This document shows, piece after piece, positions 44,162 through 53,637 of a stretch of 64,000 bases of DNA (positions within the stretch are counted from its first letter, which is position 1; the number at the start of each line of letters is the position of its first letter). The position numbers and the translations under genes are program-made. This DNA is from CAWBAT01 sp963810905 (lineage in GTDB: Bacteria > Acidobacteriota > Terriglobia > Versatilivoradales > Versatilivoraceae): NCBI GenBank assembly GCA_963810905.1, contig CAWEPG010000003.1, positions 124,001-188,000 on the forward strand, written 5' to 3'. The notes beneath the pieces are model-generated. The model was not told where the DNA came from. It saw only the letters and a list, made by a program, of their open reading frames with translations, and ran no database searches.

Positions 44162-45313
44162 ATGCCAAAAAGCAGACATCAGAGGGGCTACGTGTCGGAG
44201 GTCGGGAAAGGCACCAAGAAGTGGGCGGGGCATTACCATGTTTATATTCTGGATGAAAACGGACGCGAGCAGCGCCGGAAGAAGTACGTCATCCTTGGAT
44301 TGAAATCCCAAATGAGGAAATGGGAAGCCGAGGATAAACTTTTCACGCTGATAGCTAAAGAAACGGGAACGGGGACTCCCAGGCCCGATCCCGAGGTGAC
44401 CTTTGGGTGGTTTTGGAAGTTTCGATATTTGCCATTGAAGGAATCCCACTGGAAACGATCACAACGCGATGCGGTCACCTTCGTCATGGATAAACACGTT
44501 CTCCCGAAGTTTAGAGATATCCGTCTTTGCGACGTCAACAAGTTTGATATCCAGACGCACTTGAATGAATTGTCAAAAAGTTATTCTGATTCGTTGGTCG
44601 ACAAGGCCTTTACGTACATCAACGCATCTCTCGAGGAGGCAGTCGATCAGGAGTTCATTGCCAAAAATCCAGCTCGAAAAGTTGAGATGCCTCAAACTCG
44701 CAGGCCTTGTAAACGAAACCATTCGCCCGAGGAGGTCAGAAAGCTCGTGAGCGAGATGTCTTTCAAAGACCGTTTAATCTTCCAACTCTTCGTCGTCGCA
44801 GCGCTTCGGCCTGGAGAGCTGTTTGCCCTTCGCTGGGGCGACATTGAACCAGGACAAATCAAGATCGATGAAGCTGTTTACCGTAATCAATTGCAGGACC
44901 CAAAGACCGAATCAAGCCGAGCTCATGTTTCCATTCCGCCCTCTCTCGAGATCGAATTGGCCAGGTGGAAAGAATCCTGCAAACATGCCGATCCAGAAGA
45001 TTTCGTATTCGAGGCTCGTTATCGAGGAAAGCCGATGGATGGCAGGAGCTATCTTCGCCGTTATCTGAAACCACTAGCAAAGAAGCATGGGATTGAAGGC
45101 CTCACGTTTCAGAGCCTGCGTCGAACCTTTGCCACTCAGGTACACCAAGTGGGAACAGTGAAAGACGCCCAGACACAGTTGCGACACGCCCATGCATCAA
45201 CGACCCTGGACATCTATACACAGAATATCCCTGAGAGCGTCCGACAAACCGTAGCCGCTTTACACCAGAGACTATTTGGGATTAATCCGGATCAAAACAG
45301 CAGAGTGAATTGA
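44162..45313 (+). CDS. Tyrosine-type site-specific integrase
   Basis: 383 residues from the ATG at 44162 (GGTGGGG upstream); a start at 44102 would add 20 residues. The N-terminal half carries a KGTKKWAGHYHVYILDENG arm-binding-like region and a SAM-like core-binding domain. The catalytic half has the first Arg in ALRPGELFALRWGD and the second in SLRRTFAT. A His follows in LRHAHASTT and the nucleophile Tyr is in DIYTQ. The His of the usual HxLR box is Gln here (FQSLRRTF). It lies 128 bases from the 3' end of tRNA-Pro, the common target of such integrases. Confidence 0.88.
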   Translation: MPKSRHQRGYVSEVGKGTKKWAGHYHVYILDENGREQRRKKYVILGLKSQMRKWEAEDKLFTLIAKETGTGTPRPDPEVTFGWFWKFRYLPLKESHWKRSQRDAVTFVMDKHVLPKFRDIRLCDVNKFDIQTHLNELSKSYSDSLVDKAFTYINASLEEAVDQEFIAKNPARKVEMPQTRRPCKRNHSPEEVRKLVSEMSFKDRLIFQLFVVAALRPGELFALRWGDIEPGQIKIDEAVYRNQLQDPKTESSRAHVSIPPSLEIELARWKESCKHADPEDFVFEARYRGKPMDGRSYLRRYLKPLAKKHGIEGLTFQSLRRTFATQVHQVGTVKDAQTQLRHAHASTTLDIYTQNIPESVRQTVAALHQRLFGINPDQNSRVN

Positions 45314-45387
45314 GGAAAAAACAATGCGAAAAAGAAAGCAATCTTTGCAGGAGGTAAATCGAGTGGAAAAGCCAAAGTCCAAATTGA

Positions 45388-45407
45388 ATTGCCGAGTATT
45401 GCCGAGT
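45388..45407. repeat. Tandem 10-base repeat near the integrase end
   Basis: ATTGCCGAGT occurs twice in a row, followed by a run of T. It lies between the integrase stop and the tRNA-Pro 3' end, where the attachment junction is expected, but no distant copy was found. Confidence 0.35.
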
Positions 45408-45440
45408 AATTTTTTTTGGGCGTCTGTAAGTTATTCATTC

Positions 45441-45517
<77 letters not shown>

Positions 45518-45540
45518 ACGGCTCATTGAAACAGCGAAAG

Positions 45541-45570
45541 ACAGTAATGGATACGGAGAATTTCTGTCAA
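45541..45570 (-). promoter_or_regulatory. Sigma-70-type promoter of tRNA-Pro
   Basis: On the minus strand TTGACA (45570-45565), an 18-base spacer and TACTGT (45546-45541) lie 24 bases upstream of the mature tRNA. The perfect -35 and matching position support the call. Confidence 0.7.
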
Positions 45571-45721
45571 GTGAATTTGCTGGCCGGCGTTCACCCCCGC
45601 TGACCCGAATTCATGCTAGCCCAGTTCTAAAAGGCCCTTACCGAGAGCTTTCCCTCTCGGTCAACGAGTGGAATCCACCTTACATCTAGACCGAACTCAT
45701 GTTTGGGAGTCCTTTTCCAGA

Positions 45722-46308
45722 CTATTGAGGAAAAAGTTCCCGCATCGCCAGAAGAGCTATGCCGCGGTGGCTAATCTGCTCTTTCTCTTTGATCGGCAAC
45801 TCCGCAACCGTCTTGTGCAACGAAGGGACTAGAAAAATCGGATCGTAGCCAAAGCCTACGTTTCCCCTCGGCTCGCGGGTAATGCTCCCCTCAAGAACCC
45901 CACGAAATATCTCCCAAGATTTCGCCTTTCTGAGCTAATGCAAGGCAACAAACAAAGCGCGCCATCCGCTGGGGATCTGGGATCTCGGACAAGTTGGCGA
46001 AGGACCTCCATATAACGATCTACGTCACTGGCTGATTCGCCGAGAAAACGGGCGGAATGGACTCCAGGGCAGGCCGCCTAGCGCATCAACTTCCAAACCA
46101 GAGTCATCCGCCAAAATCAGCCATTCCGAAAACTGGCTGTAGTGGAGAGCTTTTTGACGCGCAATCGCGATCGAAACTATCCCCGATCTCCTGACATTTG
46201 GGAATTTCAGGCAATTGTTCCAAGCCGACAACTGAAAAGAGCCCTTTGAGGAAATGTTGAAACTCTTTAATTTTACCAGGATTGTAAGTCGCGATAGCAG
46301 AAGTTCAT
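45722..46308 (-). pseudogene. rdgB: RdgB/HAM1 non-canonical purine NTP pyrophosphatase, broken by several indels
   Basis: In successive frames of the minus strand one reads ATYNPGKIKEF, LEQLPEIP, LADDSGLEVDALGGLPG, VHSARFLGESASD, GFGYDPIFLVP and ISHRGIAL. This is the complete order of RdgB motifs, with normal total length (about 195 codons). At least four indels separate them (near 46300, 46165, 46062 and 45930-45960). RdgB cleaves ITP, dITP and XTP to keep them out of nucleic acids. It follows rph as in many genomes, but with an unusual 340-base gap. It is either a true pseudogene or a poorly sequenced gene. Confidence 0.85.
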
Positions 46309-46549
46309 GTTGTTTGAAAAAGCATCGGCAGATGGTCCTGTCAGTCTTTCCCTTCGACTTGACAAGCATGCGGATTGAGTAACAACTTAACCCCATCCCA
46401 GCCTCTCGAAGCTGTGAATATATTCGTCGGTCGGGGACCCGGCCAACAACTCATTCCGAGTTGTAAAGATTCTTGAAAGGCGAGCGAGTTCCGCTCATAA
46501 AATTGAAAAAACTGATTAGGTGAGAAAGATGCACCGACTTCGAGGCGAG

Positions 46550-47368
46550 TTAGTCGTACGAACATTTATTGCAGAGGATAAAGGGTGCCTGGTGGGATGA
46601 CCAGGATTCGAGATCCACAAGGTGAGGAAATGTCCGTGCATCCGAGGGATTACCACTCCACAAGTTTCTTCTGAATTTCAATGAGTGCCGGATGACCCCA
46701 GAGGAAGCCAATTCGATCAATCCTTCAAGAATTTCTTTTCCAAAGGGACTACCTTCAGCTGTTCCTTGCACCTCCACCAATGTCCCTTCACCGGTCTGCA
46801 CCAGATTCATGTCAACCTGGGCATGAGAATCTTCCTCATAATTCAGATCGAGCAACAATTCGCCCCCCACACATCCAACGCTTGTTGCTGCTACGTAGTC
46901 TTTGAGAGGGACTTTCTCCAACGTTCCTTCGTGCACCAGTTTCTGCAGGGCCAAGCCTAAGGCTACAAACCCTCCCGTAATCGAGGCCGTGCGAGTGCCG
47001 CCGTCGGCTTCGATCACGTCGCAATCCACCCAAAGTGTTCGTTCTCCGAGTTCCTCCATGCTGGTAACACTTCTCAAAGATCGTCCGATCAAACGCTGAA
47101 TTTCCTGAGTACGACCGGAAGGCTTTCCTTTCGTTGCTTCTCTCGCCGTCCGCGTTTGCGTTGCTCGAGGCAGCATGCCATACTCACTGGTAACCCAGCC
47201 TCTTCCCTGCCCTTTCAGAAATGGTGGAACTGCGTTTTCGACACTGACCGTGCAAATGACTCGTGTGTTTCCAACTGTAATCAGTACCGAACCGTCAGCA
47301 TTTTTGATAAAAAACGGATGGATCTCCACTTTTCGAAGCTGATCGGCCGTTCTACCATCCACACGCAT
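46550..47368 (-). CDS. rph: Ribonuclease PH, frameshifted near its 3' end
   Basis: It starts MRVDGRTADQLRKVEI and contains GQGRGWVTSEYGMLPRAT, GRTQEIQRLIGRSLRS and DCDVIEADGGTRTASITG, the phosphate- and metal-binding blocks of RNase PH, which trims tRNA 3' ends using phosphate. The frame as read gives 272 residues with an abnormal tail. At about 46670 one missing base shifts it away from ALIEIQKKLVEW and the expected stop at 46650, which would give about 240 residues as usual. The loss affects only the last helix. It heads the rph/rdgB pair, with the GerMN and amidase genes upstream on the same strand. Confidence 0.93.
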   Translation of the reverse strand: MRVDGRTADQLRKVEIHPFFIKNADGSVLITVGNTRVICTVSVENAVPPFLKGQGRGWVTSEYGMLPRATQTRTAREATKGKPSGRTQEIQRLIGRSLRSVTSMEELGERTLWVDCDVIEADGGTRTASITGGFVALGLALQKLVHEGTLEKVPLKDYVAATSVGCVGGELLLDLNYEEDSHAQVDMNLVQTGEGTLVEVQGTAEGSPFGKEILEGLIELASSGVIRHSLKFRRNLWSGNPSDARTFPHLVDLESWSSHQAPFILCNKCSYD

Positions 47369-47610
47369 AAATCTCCCTCTTCACGATCTTTCATTAATCT
47401 GTAGTCAGATTTCCAATTCAATGTCTCGGGCTCTTCACACCGCCAGCCATGGCGGCATTTCCTGAGATCCGGACAAGAAGCAACTCAGCGCCACTTTCAC
47501 TCGTCCACGGATCGGTCCTCATTGTACTCTGAACAGACCCCAAAAGCCCCGTAAGTTAAGATTAGAGCCGTTGTTTTTCATGAGCCGGTGGATTTTCTGG
47601 CTGTTCTCCC
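47369..47610. other. Gap between the GerMN gene and rph
   Basis: 242 bases, probably holding the rph promoter; no feature could be assigned with confidence. Confidence 0.3.
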
Positions 47611-48234
47611 TCATTCTCCCAGAGGTTTAGAAAGTCTAGGAGCAATGGAGGTCATCGAGAGATCCTCTGCTATAGGGCGGCTGATATCAACATGTCCTGC
47701 CAGTGTTTCTGCATCAGTTCCCTCAATCAGGATTTGGACGTTCTTGATACCGGCAACATTCTGGGTCAGCGAATTGACGATGGAATAAACAGAAGCCAAT
47801 TCCTGAGTGATGCCTCCTGGATGGTTAGATGAGACCTCCTTCGTGAAGTCAACCACAGCTAATCCTTCTCTTAAGATGAAGAGTTCGCGCAATTTTGTTT
47901 CACGTGGCAGCGCCGGACCACCGGCGCTGCCAGGCCCTCTGATGAGTTCAGCGACGATCTGTTTGGCCTCTATGGAGCCCAACTCGGAGGCCCGAATCTC
48001 CCGCTCTTCAGACATGAGGAATCCTTCTCTTTCCCTGGAGGGGAAAAAAAGCCTGACTTTTTTCGGAAGGGCGGAGTCAGAAATCACCGGTCCAGTGGCG
48101 AGATAGGGCTGAGGTGGCTCAGCGGGCCGCTGGACAAATTCCTGAATTCGTTTGCGAAGGTTGTAATAAAAGGAAACACCGGCAAGGGTAATGATCAGTA
48201 ACGCAATGAGTCCAAATTTAATATGTCGGGGCAT
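47611..48234 (-). CDS. GerMN-domain protein, membrane-anchored
   Basis: 207 residues. An N-terminal helix (about 6-24) anchors it to the membrane. The GerMN domain spans about 55-185: VRLFFPS, then IVAELIRGPGSAGGPALPRET, LFILREGLAVVDFTKEV, and SIVNSLTQNVAGIKNVQILIEG. In spore formers this domain belongs to germination and spore cortex proteins; in diderm bacteria it accompanies peptidoglycan amidases, as here. It starts two bases after the amidase stop, so the two are co-expressed. It probably works in cell-wall remodelling in the periplasm. Confidence 0.87.
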   Translation of the reverse strand: MPRHIKFGLIALLIITLAGVSFYYNLRKRIQEFVQRPAEPPQPYLATGPVISDSALPKKVRLFFPSREREGFLMSEEREIRASELGSIEAKQIVAELIRGPGSAGGPALPRETKLRELFILREGLAVVDFTKEVSSNHPGGITQELASVYSIVNSLTQNVAGIKNVQILIEGTDAETLAGHVDISRPIAEDLSMTSIAPRLSKPLGE

Positions 48235-48236
48235 TT

Positions 48237-49433
48237 CTAATGTCTTGTCTGCTGTGAATGAAATTTTTCAACGGCAATGGAAACCGTGGCTGCCACGAGA
48301 TTTTGAAACTGATTTTTGCTTGCCATTTCTTTAAATTCGGCTGAACTGGCGTCGCCGATCTCAATCAGAACAGCGGGCATGGCCAATTGCGTGAGGAGTC
48401 GGAGAGGAGCCTGCCGAGAGCGGAATGAGCTGTTGCCTCCATTGAGCGATCGATTTATTTCCAGCTGAAGCAGTTCGGCAAGGCGTTCGCTCCGGAGAAG
48501 ATTATTTCGTTGAGACTCTTCCCAAGGAAGAAAAAGTTTGCTGACATCCGATTCTTCTCTTTCTTCCCCTGCCACCGAAATTGTCCACCTTGGTTTCAAT
48601 GTATAGGCATAACTCACAGGTTCATAACCCAAATTGCTATTGCCGATGTGGAGGCTTATAAAAACATCCGATTGAGCCCGATTGGCAGCCAAAGCACGTT
48701 CTTCCAATGTCAAAGACTGGTCCTCCGTTCGAGTCAGCTCGACAGGAATCCCCAACCGGGTCTGAAGCGCCCAGCGGAGTTTCTTTCCAATCGCCAACGT
48801 CACATCTTTTTCAAAAAGATTTTCTTTGATCATGGCTCCTTTATCCTGGCCACCATGTCCCGCATCGATCGTGATGTGTCCCCACTTCGAGGTATCCTTC
48901 CGGGTGGGAAGTGGCAATTCTTCAGGAGTGGGAGTTCCTCCGGACTCAGCGGGAGGGACCTCCTGCTTCTTCAGCTCCAAAAGGTAGACGTTTTGTGAAT
49001 CGAAATGGGACAATCGAGTTTGTATATTCCGGTTCGCCAATTGAATTGACAACTGGTTCAACCCCGGAGACTGATCAAGGGTAATCGAACTCACTAATGA
49101 ATCTTCGTACCGGAAATCCTTCTGGGATAACTCGACTGCATTATCGCCGAAGAGCAAAATAACCCGCAGTTCTTCCTGCCGCATCATCAATAGTAATGGA
49201 GCACCCAACTGAACCGTGATTCGCGTTCCCTGATCATCAGCTAAAGCAGCGAGGTTGATTTTAGTCTTTTTTTTCCCCCACAGCGGACCAGGTTCTGCCG
49301 AAGTCATTGCCGAAACCTTCGCAGGAAGGAACTGGTTGAGAAAGTGATTGGCCACTTTAGGGGGGCCAAGTACAACCCACCCAATCAGGAGACAAACCAG
49401 AAACTTGCCGACAGCTAAAAGGCGACTGGACAT
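48237..49433 (-). CDS. N-acetylmuramoyl-L-alanine amidase (Amidase_3)
   Basis: 398 residues. A signal or anchor segment (about 8-28) is followed by a beta-rich N-terminal region (AMIN-like, about 55-155) and the zinc amidase domain (about 185-395). Zinc and catalytic positions are visible in TIDAGHGGQDKGA (His), LFEKDVTLAIG (Glu), VFISLHIGNS (His) and AVLIEIGDAS (catalytic Glu). It cleaves the amide between MurNAc and the stem peptide during cell separation. The HIGNS form replaces the common HANA/HANS. It is the first gene of the amidase/GerMN/rph/rdgB group. Confidence 0.92.
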   Translation of the reverse strand: MSSRLLAVGKFLVCLLIGWVVLGPPKVANHFLNQFLPAKVSAMTSAEPGPLWGKKKTKINLAALADDQGTRITVQLGAPLLLMMRQEELRVILLFGDNAVELSQKDFRYEDSLVSSITLDQSPGLNQLSIQLANRNIQTRLSHFDSQNVYLLELKKQEVPPAESGGTPTPEELPLPTRKDTSKWGHITIDAGHGGQDKGAMIKENLFEKDVTLAIGKKLRWALQTRLGIPVELTRTEDQSLTLEERALAANRAQSDVFISLHIGNSNLGYEPVSYAYTLKPRWTISVAGEEREESDVSKLFLPWEESQRNNLLRSERLAELLQLEINRSLNGGNSSFRSRQAPLRLLTQLAMPAVLIEIGDASSAEFKEMASKNQFQNLVAATVSIAVEKFHSQQTRH

Positions 49434-49667
49434 GGAGTCTTAGAGGTATAGAATAGGGACGGATTGCTCAAAAGTCGGACAGGCTTCAGACCTGTCGCCT
49501 TTGATTATTAACAAATGTTGAACAGATGAAAACACCAAAGTCTTCCGTTCTCTGCCCTCCGACCGATCTTTGAGACTGAGGATCACTTCGCAACCAGTTG
49601 CTAGGACGATTCCCGGGCAGGCCTGCATCTGACTTCTTTCATCAAACCGAAGAGAGGGACCACTGCC

Positions 49668-50753
49668 ATGACCCACAAAGAAAGACTCCTCACCGCCATT
49701 AACCATCAAGAACCCGATCGAGTACCGATATGCGCGTGGTATACCCCTGAGGCCGAACGGCGGCTCCTGCGCCATCTGGGTGTAGATTCTTCTGAAACAG
49801 AGACCTATAAGTCTGCCGGAGGCCCCCTCCCCATTCTCATGGACCATGACTTCCTGATCTCTTGGATGGGCCCGTGCACGGGGTATTATGCAAACCCGGC
49901 CAAACAGTACACCGACGAATGGGGCATCGGCTGGAGATGGATCCAACACGTTTCGAGTGGAGCTTTCACCGAGATGGCCGAGCACCCATTGGCCAATATC
50001 ACTGATCCAGCACAGTTTAATATGCCGGATTTCTCCAACGAAGACCGCTATGACGGTGTCCGGAAGCTCATTGCCGAGCATGGCAAGGAATACGGGATCA
50101 TGGGCGGACTGGCCTGTACTTTGTTTGAACTCGCCTGGTACTTGCGCGGCATGGAAAATGTTTTGGAGGACCTGGTTTCCCGCAAAGATTTCGCCCATGC
50201 TTACATCGAGAAACTGATGGGGTGGATTCGGACAGCCGGCAGGAAATTTGTTGAGCTCGGTGTGGACATTATTTGGATTGGGGACGATTTCGGAACCCAA
50301 AATCGAATGCTTCTCTCACCCGCTATTTTCCGTGAATACTTTAAGCCTCGCTACGCCGAGCTTTTTTCGGAATGGAAGGGCATTAATCCCCAGGTCAAAA
50401 TTGCGTTTCATACGGACGGCTATGTCGTTCCGATCATCCCGGATCTGATTGAGATCGGGCTCGATATTCTCAACCCCATTCAGCCAAAATCGATGGATCC
50501 GGCGCAGATCAAAAAGGATTTCGGAAAACACCTCACCCTCTGGGGTACCATCGATATCCAGGAGGTACTCCCATTCGGCACTCCTGAAGATGTTGCCAAT
50601 GAAGTGAAGCTGCGCTTGCGCACTGCAGGTATGGGTGGAGGGTTGATCATTGCCCCAGCACATAACCTTCAGCCAGATGTCCCGATCCAGAATGTGCTGA
50701 CTTTTTATGAAACAGCAAAGACTTTCGGCCGGTATCCACTTCGATTGAATTAA
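49668..50753 (+). CDS. Uroporphyrinogen decarboxylase-like protein (URO-D superfamily)
   Basis: 361 residues. It opens MTHKERLLTAINHQEPDRVPI, the standard start of URO-D-like proteins. Later it shows WIGDDFGTQNRMLLSPAIFREYFKP, KIAFHTDGYVVPIIPDLIEIGLDILNPIQ and LTLWGTIDIQEVLPFG. The HTDG segment and absence of Cys/His zinc ligands in the methyltransferase pattern leave open whether it is a corrinoid methyltransferase relative. It is more similar to the methoxylated-compound or sugar-catabolic branch than to HemE (inference). It stands alone 105 bases before the DUF1549 gene. Confidence 0.82.
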   Translation: MTHKERLLTAINHQEPDRVPICAWYTPEAERRLLRHLGVDSSETETYKSAGGPLPILMDHDFLISWMGPCTGYYANPAKQYTDEWGIGWRWIQHVSSGAFTEMAEHPLANITDPAQFNMPDFSNEDRYDGVRKLIAEHGKEYGIMGGLACTLFELAWYLRGMENVLEDLVSRKDFAHAYIEKLMGWIRTAGRKFVELGVDIIWIGDDFGTQNRMLLSPAIFREYFKPRYAELFSEWKGINPQVKIAFHTDGYVVPIIPDLIEIGLDILNPIQPKSMDPAQIKKDFGKHLTLWGTIDIQEVLPFGTPEDVANEVKLRLRTAGMGGGLIIAPAHNLQPDVPIQNVLTFYETAKTFGRYPLRLN

Positions 50754-50857
50754 TTTGGGATTCAGAGTAGAGAAAATAATCAAATTCCAGCCGCAATTAA
50801 CGAGTCGATTTTGATGCCGGATGCAGGAATCCAAGGATATACTTAATACAATCCCCT

Positions 50858-53626
50858 ATGGTTACCAATCCATCTTCAAGGGCCAAAAGGACGATTGACG
50901 GACTTGTTCTGTTCGCACTGGTTCTTCCAATCTTAACTTTTGATGGGCTCGGAGAATCCTCTGAAAAGAATGAGTTCTTTGAAAAAAGGATCCGACCGGT
51001 TCTTTCGACAAGTTGTTACCCATGCCACGCCAGTCTCAAAAGCGGCGGATTGCGCCTCGACTCTCGCCCGGATATCCTGAAAGGTGGTAATGACGGCCCA
51101 GTCGTCGTCCCCGGTCATCCCGAACGGAGTCTTCTCTTAAAAGCTATTAGTCACACCCATGAGCGGTTAAAGATGCCGCTTGGCGGCCCGAAGCTTGATG
51201 ATGAGGTAATCAAGAATTTCACACAGTGGATTCAGAATGGACTGGATTGGCCCGAATCGCCTGAGGAATTCTTCAGCGCCCATGTCCGGACCGTGCTCTC
51301 CAAGAGCTGTTTGCCGTGTCATGGTGCTTCTCCTCAGGGCAACCTTCAACTGGACACCCGAGAGCACATGCTCAAAGGGGGAGACTCAGGACCCGTGTTG
51401 GTTCCCGGCGATCCGGCGCGGAGTCTGCTAATCCAGTCCATGGAACACAAGAATGACAAACTGAAGATGCCTCCTAGTAAACCCCTCTCGGACGAGGAGC
51501 AAGCCAACCTTGTAGCTTGGGTAATGCAAGGTGCGCCTTGGGCCGGTGGGGCCATCACGGCGGCGGATGCTGACTACCAGATTACTTCGGAACAAAGAAC
51601 TTTCTGGTCCTTTCAGCCTTTGAATTACCGCGCGGTCCCCAAGGTCAGAGATCAAAGATGGGCTCAGACTGAGGTGGACAACTTTATTCTCGCGAAACTT
51701 GAATCGAAGGGGCTAAAACCGACTTCGCAGGCGAGCAAGCGAGAGTTGATTCGCCGCGTGAGCTATGATTTGATCGGGCTTCCTCCAACTCCCCAAGAGG
51801 TCGAAGCCTTTATGTGCGACGCATCCGTAAATGCGTTCTCTAAGGTCGTCGATCGATTGCTAGCCTCGCCCCATTATGGCGAGCGATGGGCCCGGCACTG
51901 GCTCGATTTAGTGCGTTACGCAGATACTGCAGGCGATAATGCGGACTACCCTGTACCACAGGCGCATCTCTATCGCCGTTACGTCATCGATTCTCTCAAC
52001 AACGACAAATCTTACGACGAGTTCATCCGTGAGCAGATCGCCGGCGATCTTCTGCCGGCAAAAACGGAGCCGGAGCATTGGGAGCACATCGTGGCGACCG
52101 GTTACCTCGCAATCGCCAAACGGTTTGGGACGGAGCCAGAAAAACAAAAGCACCTGACGATTGATGACACGATTGACAACTTGGGCAAGACCTTTCTTGG
52201 CCTGTCGGTCTCCTGTGCACGCTGTCATGATCACAAGTTCGACCCGATTTCGAACAGAGACTACTATGCCCTCTACGGTATTCTAGACAGTACGCGCTAT
52301 CCCTATGCGGGATCAGAAACGCGCAATGAGCAGTGGGATTTGGTTTTCCGGTTTTCACAGGATGAAGCCGCTTCGAAACCTTTCTATGACCAACTAAAAG
52401 ATCTCGAGGAACGAATCAAAGAATTGCAAAAGAAAAGGAACGCGTTGGCAACGGCAGGAACCGGGACCCAGGGCATCAAGGATCAGGTAAATTCTGCTTC
52501 GCCGCCCACACAGGCTATCGCTCGTACGGTTGAAGACCTCAATCTGGAAATTGCGGAATTGAAGAAGCAACGCCTGGCCATCTTGAAGGCAATGCCTATA
52601 GTAGAAAGCGCCTTTGCCGTTGGGGAGGAGAAGCCGCATGACGCCGCAGTCCTCTTACGCGGAGACCCCGAGAAACCGGGCGACCTCGTGCCACGCCGAT
52701 TCCTGCAGATCCTGGGAGGAGAACCGTTACCTGCCAATTGCAAGCAAAGTGGCCGGCTGCAGCTTGCTAATTGGATTGCCAGCCCGAATAACCCACTGAC
52801 AGCTCGCGTCATGGTTAACCGAATCTGGGAATATCATTTTGGCAAAAGCTTGGTCATGACTCCCAGTGACTTTGGGAAACGCGGCCGGTCTCCGACGCAT
52901 CCAGAGCTTCTCGACTACCTGGCGACGCGCTTCATCGAGAGTGGATGGTCCATCAAAGCCTTGCACCGCCTTATTCTACTTTCCGCGACCTATCAACTTT
53001 CGAGCAAGAGAGGAGAGGAGAATGCCAAGACCGACGTCACCAATGACTTGCGCTGGAAATTCGACAGGCAGCGCCTCGATGCGGAATCCATCCGCGATGC
53101 CATGTTAGTCGTGAGCGGGGATCTGGATCCTCGAGAGGCGAGCGCACATCCCTTCCCCCACCCGGCAGACTGGAACTGGTCCCAGCACAAGCCGTTCGAA
53201 GCTTCATATCCTACCAACAAGCGGAGTGTCTATCTCATGCTCCAGCGAAGCCAGCGACACCCCTATCTCTCGATCTTTGACGGCGCCGACACCAATGTCA
53301 GCACGGACTTGCGAACAGCCAGCATCACACCGCTGCAGGCGCTTTACATGATGAACAGTGAATTCATCCACGAACGCTCGCTGCACTTTGCCGATCGTTT
53401 GATCGCAAGCGCGCCCACTGACACGGGTCGTTTGAAATTGGCTTTCCAGTTGGCATTTGCCCGGCTACCCACACCGGAAGAGAGCCTTCATGCGATCGAC
53501 TACTGCCGCCAAAGTCGGGAAAAGCTTGCTGCCTCAGGGGTGACCATCGGCCAGTTGCCGCGTGAGGTATGGGCTAGCTTCCTTTGCGCCGTGCTAGCGA
53601 GCAATGAGTTTATTTATATTGATTAA
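50858..53626 (+). CDS. PSCyt1/DUF1549/DUF1553 protein with two cytochrome-c-like domains
   Basis: 922 residues. After a signal segment (about 14-32) two homologous planctomycete-type cytochrome domains follow. Each has a CxxCH heme motif (CYPCH near 48-52 and CLPCH near 150-154) and a later 'LKMP' methionine ligand. DUF1549 comes next (about 270-480: HWLDLVRYADTAGDN, then GLSVSCARCHDHKFDPIS with another CxxCH). A coiled region (about 510-580) leads to DUF1553 (about 620-900). These large exported proteins are common in Planctomycetes, Verrucomicrobia and some Acidobacteria and are paired with DUF1501 proteins; a role in polymer or sulfated-sugar handling is suspected but unproven. The next gene starts 11 bases on. 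Confidence 0.9.
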   Translation: MVTNPSSRAKRTIDGLVLFALVLPILTFDGLGESSEKNEFFEKRIRPVLSTSCYPCHASLKSGGLRLDSRPDILKGGNDGPVVVPGHPERSLLLKAISHTHERLKMPLGGPKLDDEVIKNFTQWIQNGLDWPESPEEFFSAHVRTVLSKSCLPCHGASPQGNLQLDTREHMLKGGDSGPVLVPGDPARSLLIQSMEHKNDKLKMPPSKPLSDEEQANLVAWVMQGAPWAGGAITAADADYQITSEQRTFWSFQPLNYRAVPKVRDQRWAQTEVDNFILAKLESKGLKPTSQASKRELIRRVSYDLIGLPPTPQEVEAFMCDASVNAFSKVVDRLLASPHYGERWARHWLDLVRYADTAGDNADYPVPQAHLYRRYVIDSLNNDKSYDEFIREQIAGDLLPAKTEPEHWEHIVATGYLAIAKRFGTEPEKQKHLTIDDTIDNLGKTFLGLSVSCARCHDHKFDPISNRDYYALYGILDSTRYPYAGSETRNEQWDLVFRFSQDEAASKPFYDQLKDLEERIKELQKKRNALATAGTGTQGIKDQVNSASPPTQAIARTVEDLNLEIAELKKQRLAILKAMPIVESAFAVGEEKPHDAAVLLRGDPEKPGDLVPRRFLQILGGEPLPANCKQSGRLQLANWIASPNNPLTARVMVNRIWEYHFGKSLVMTPSDFGKRGRSPTHPELLDYLATRFIESGWSIKALHRLILLSATYQLSSKRGEENAKTDVTNDLRWKFDRQRLDAESIRDAMLVVSGDLDPREASAHPFPHPADWNWSQHKPFEASYPTNKRSVYLMLQRSQRHPYLSIFDGADTNVSTDLRTASITPLQALYMMNSEFIHERSLHFADRLIASAPTDTGRLKLAFQLAFARLPTPEESLHAIDYCRQSREKLAASGVTIGQLPREVWASFLCAVLASNEFIYID

Positions 53627-53637
53627 GGAGGGGCACA

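Noticed and set aside
49440..50300. 286-codon minus-strand frame opposite the URO-D-like gene
   Set aside because: It is an antisense shadow of a gene with full family motifs; the apparent product has no recognisable domain.
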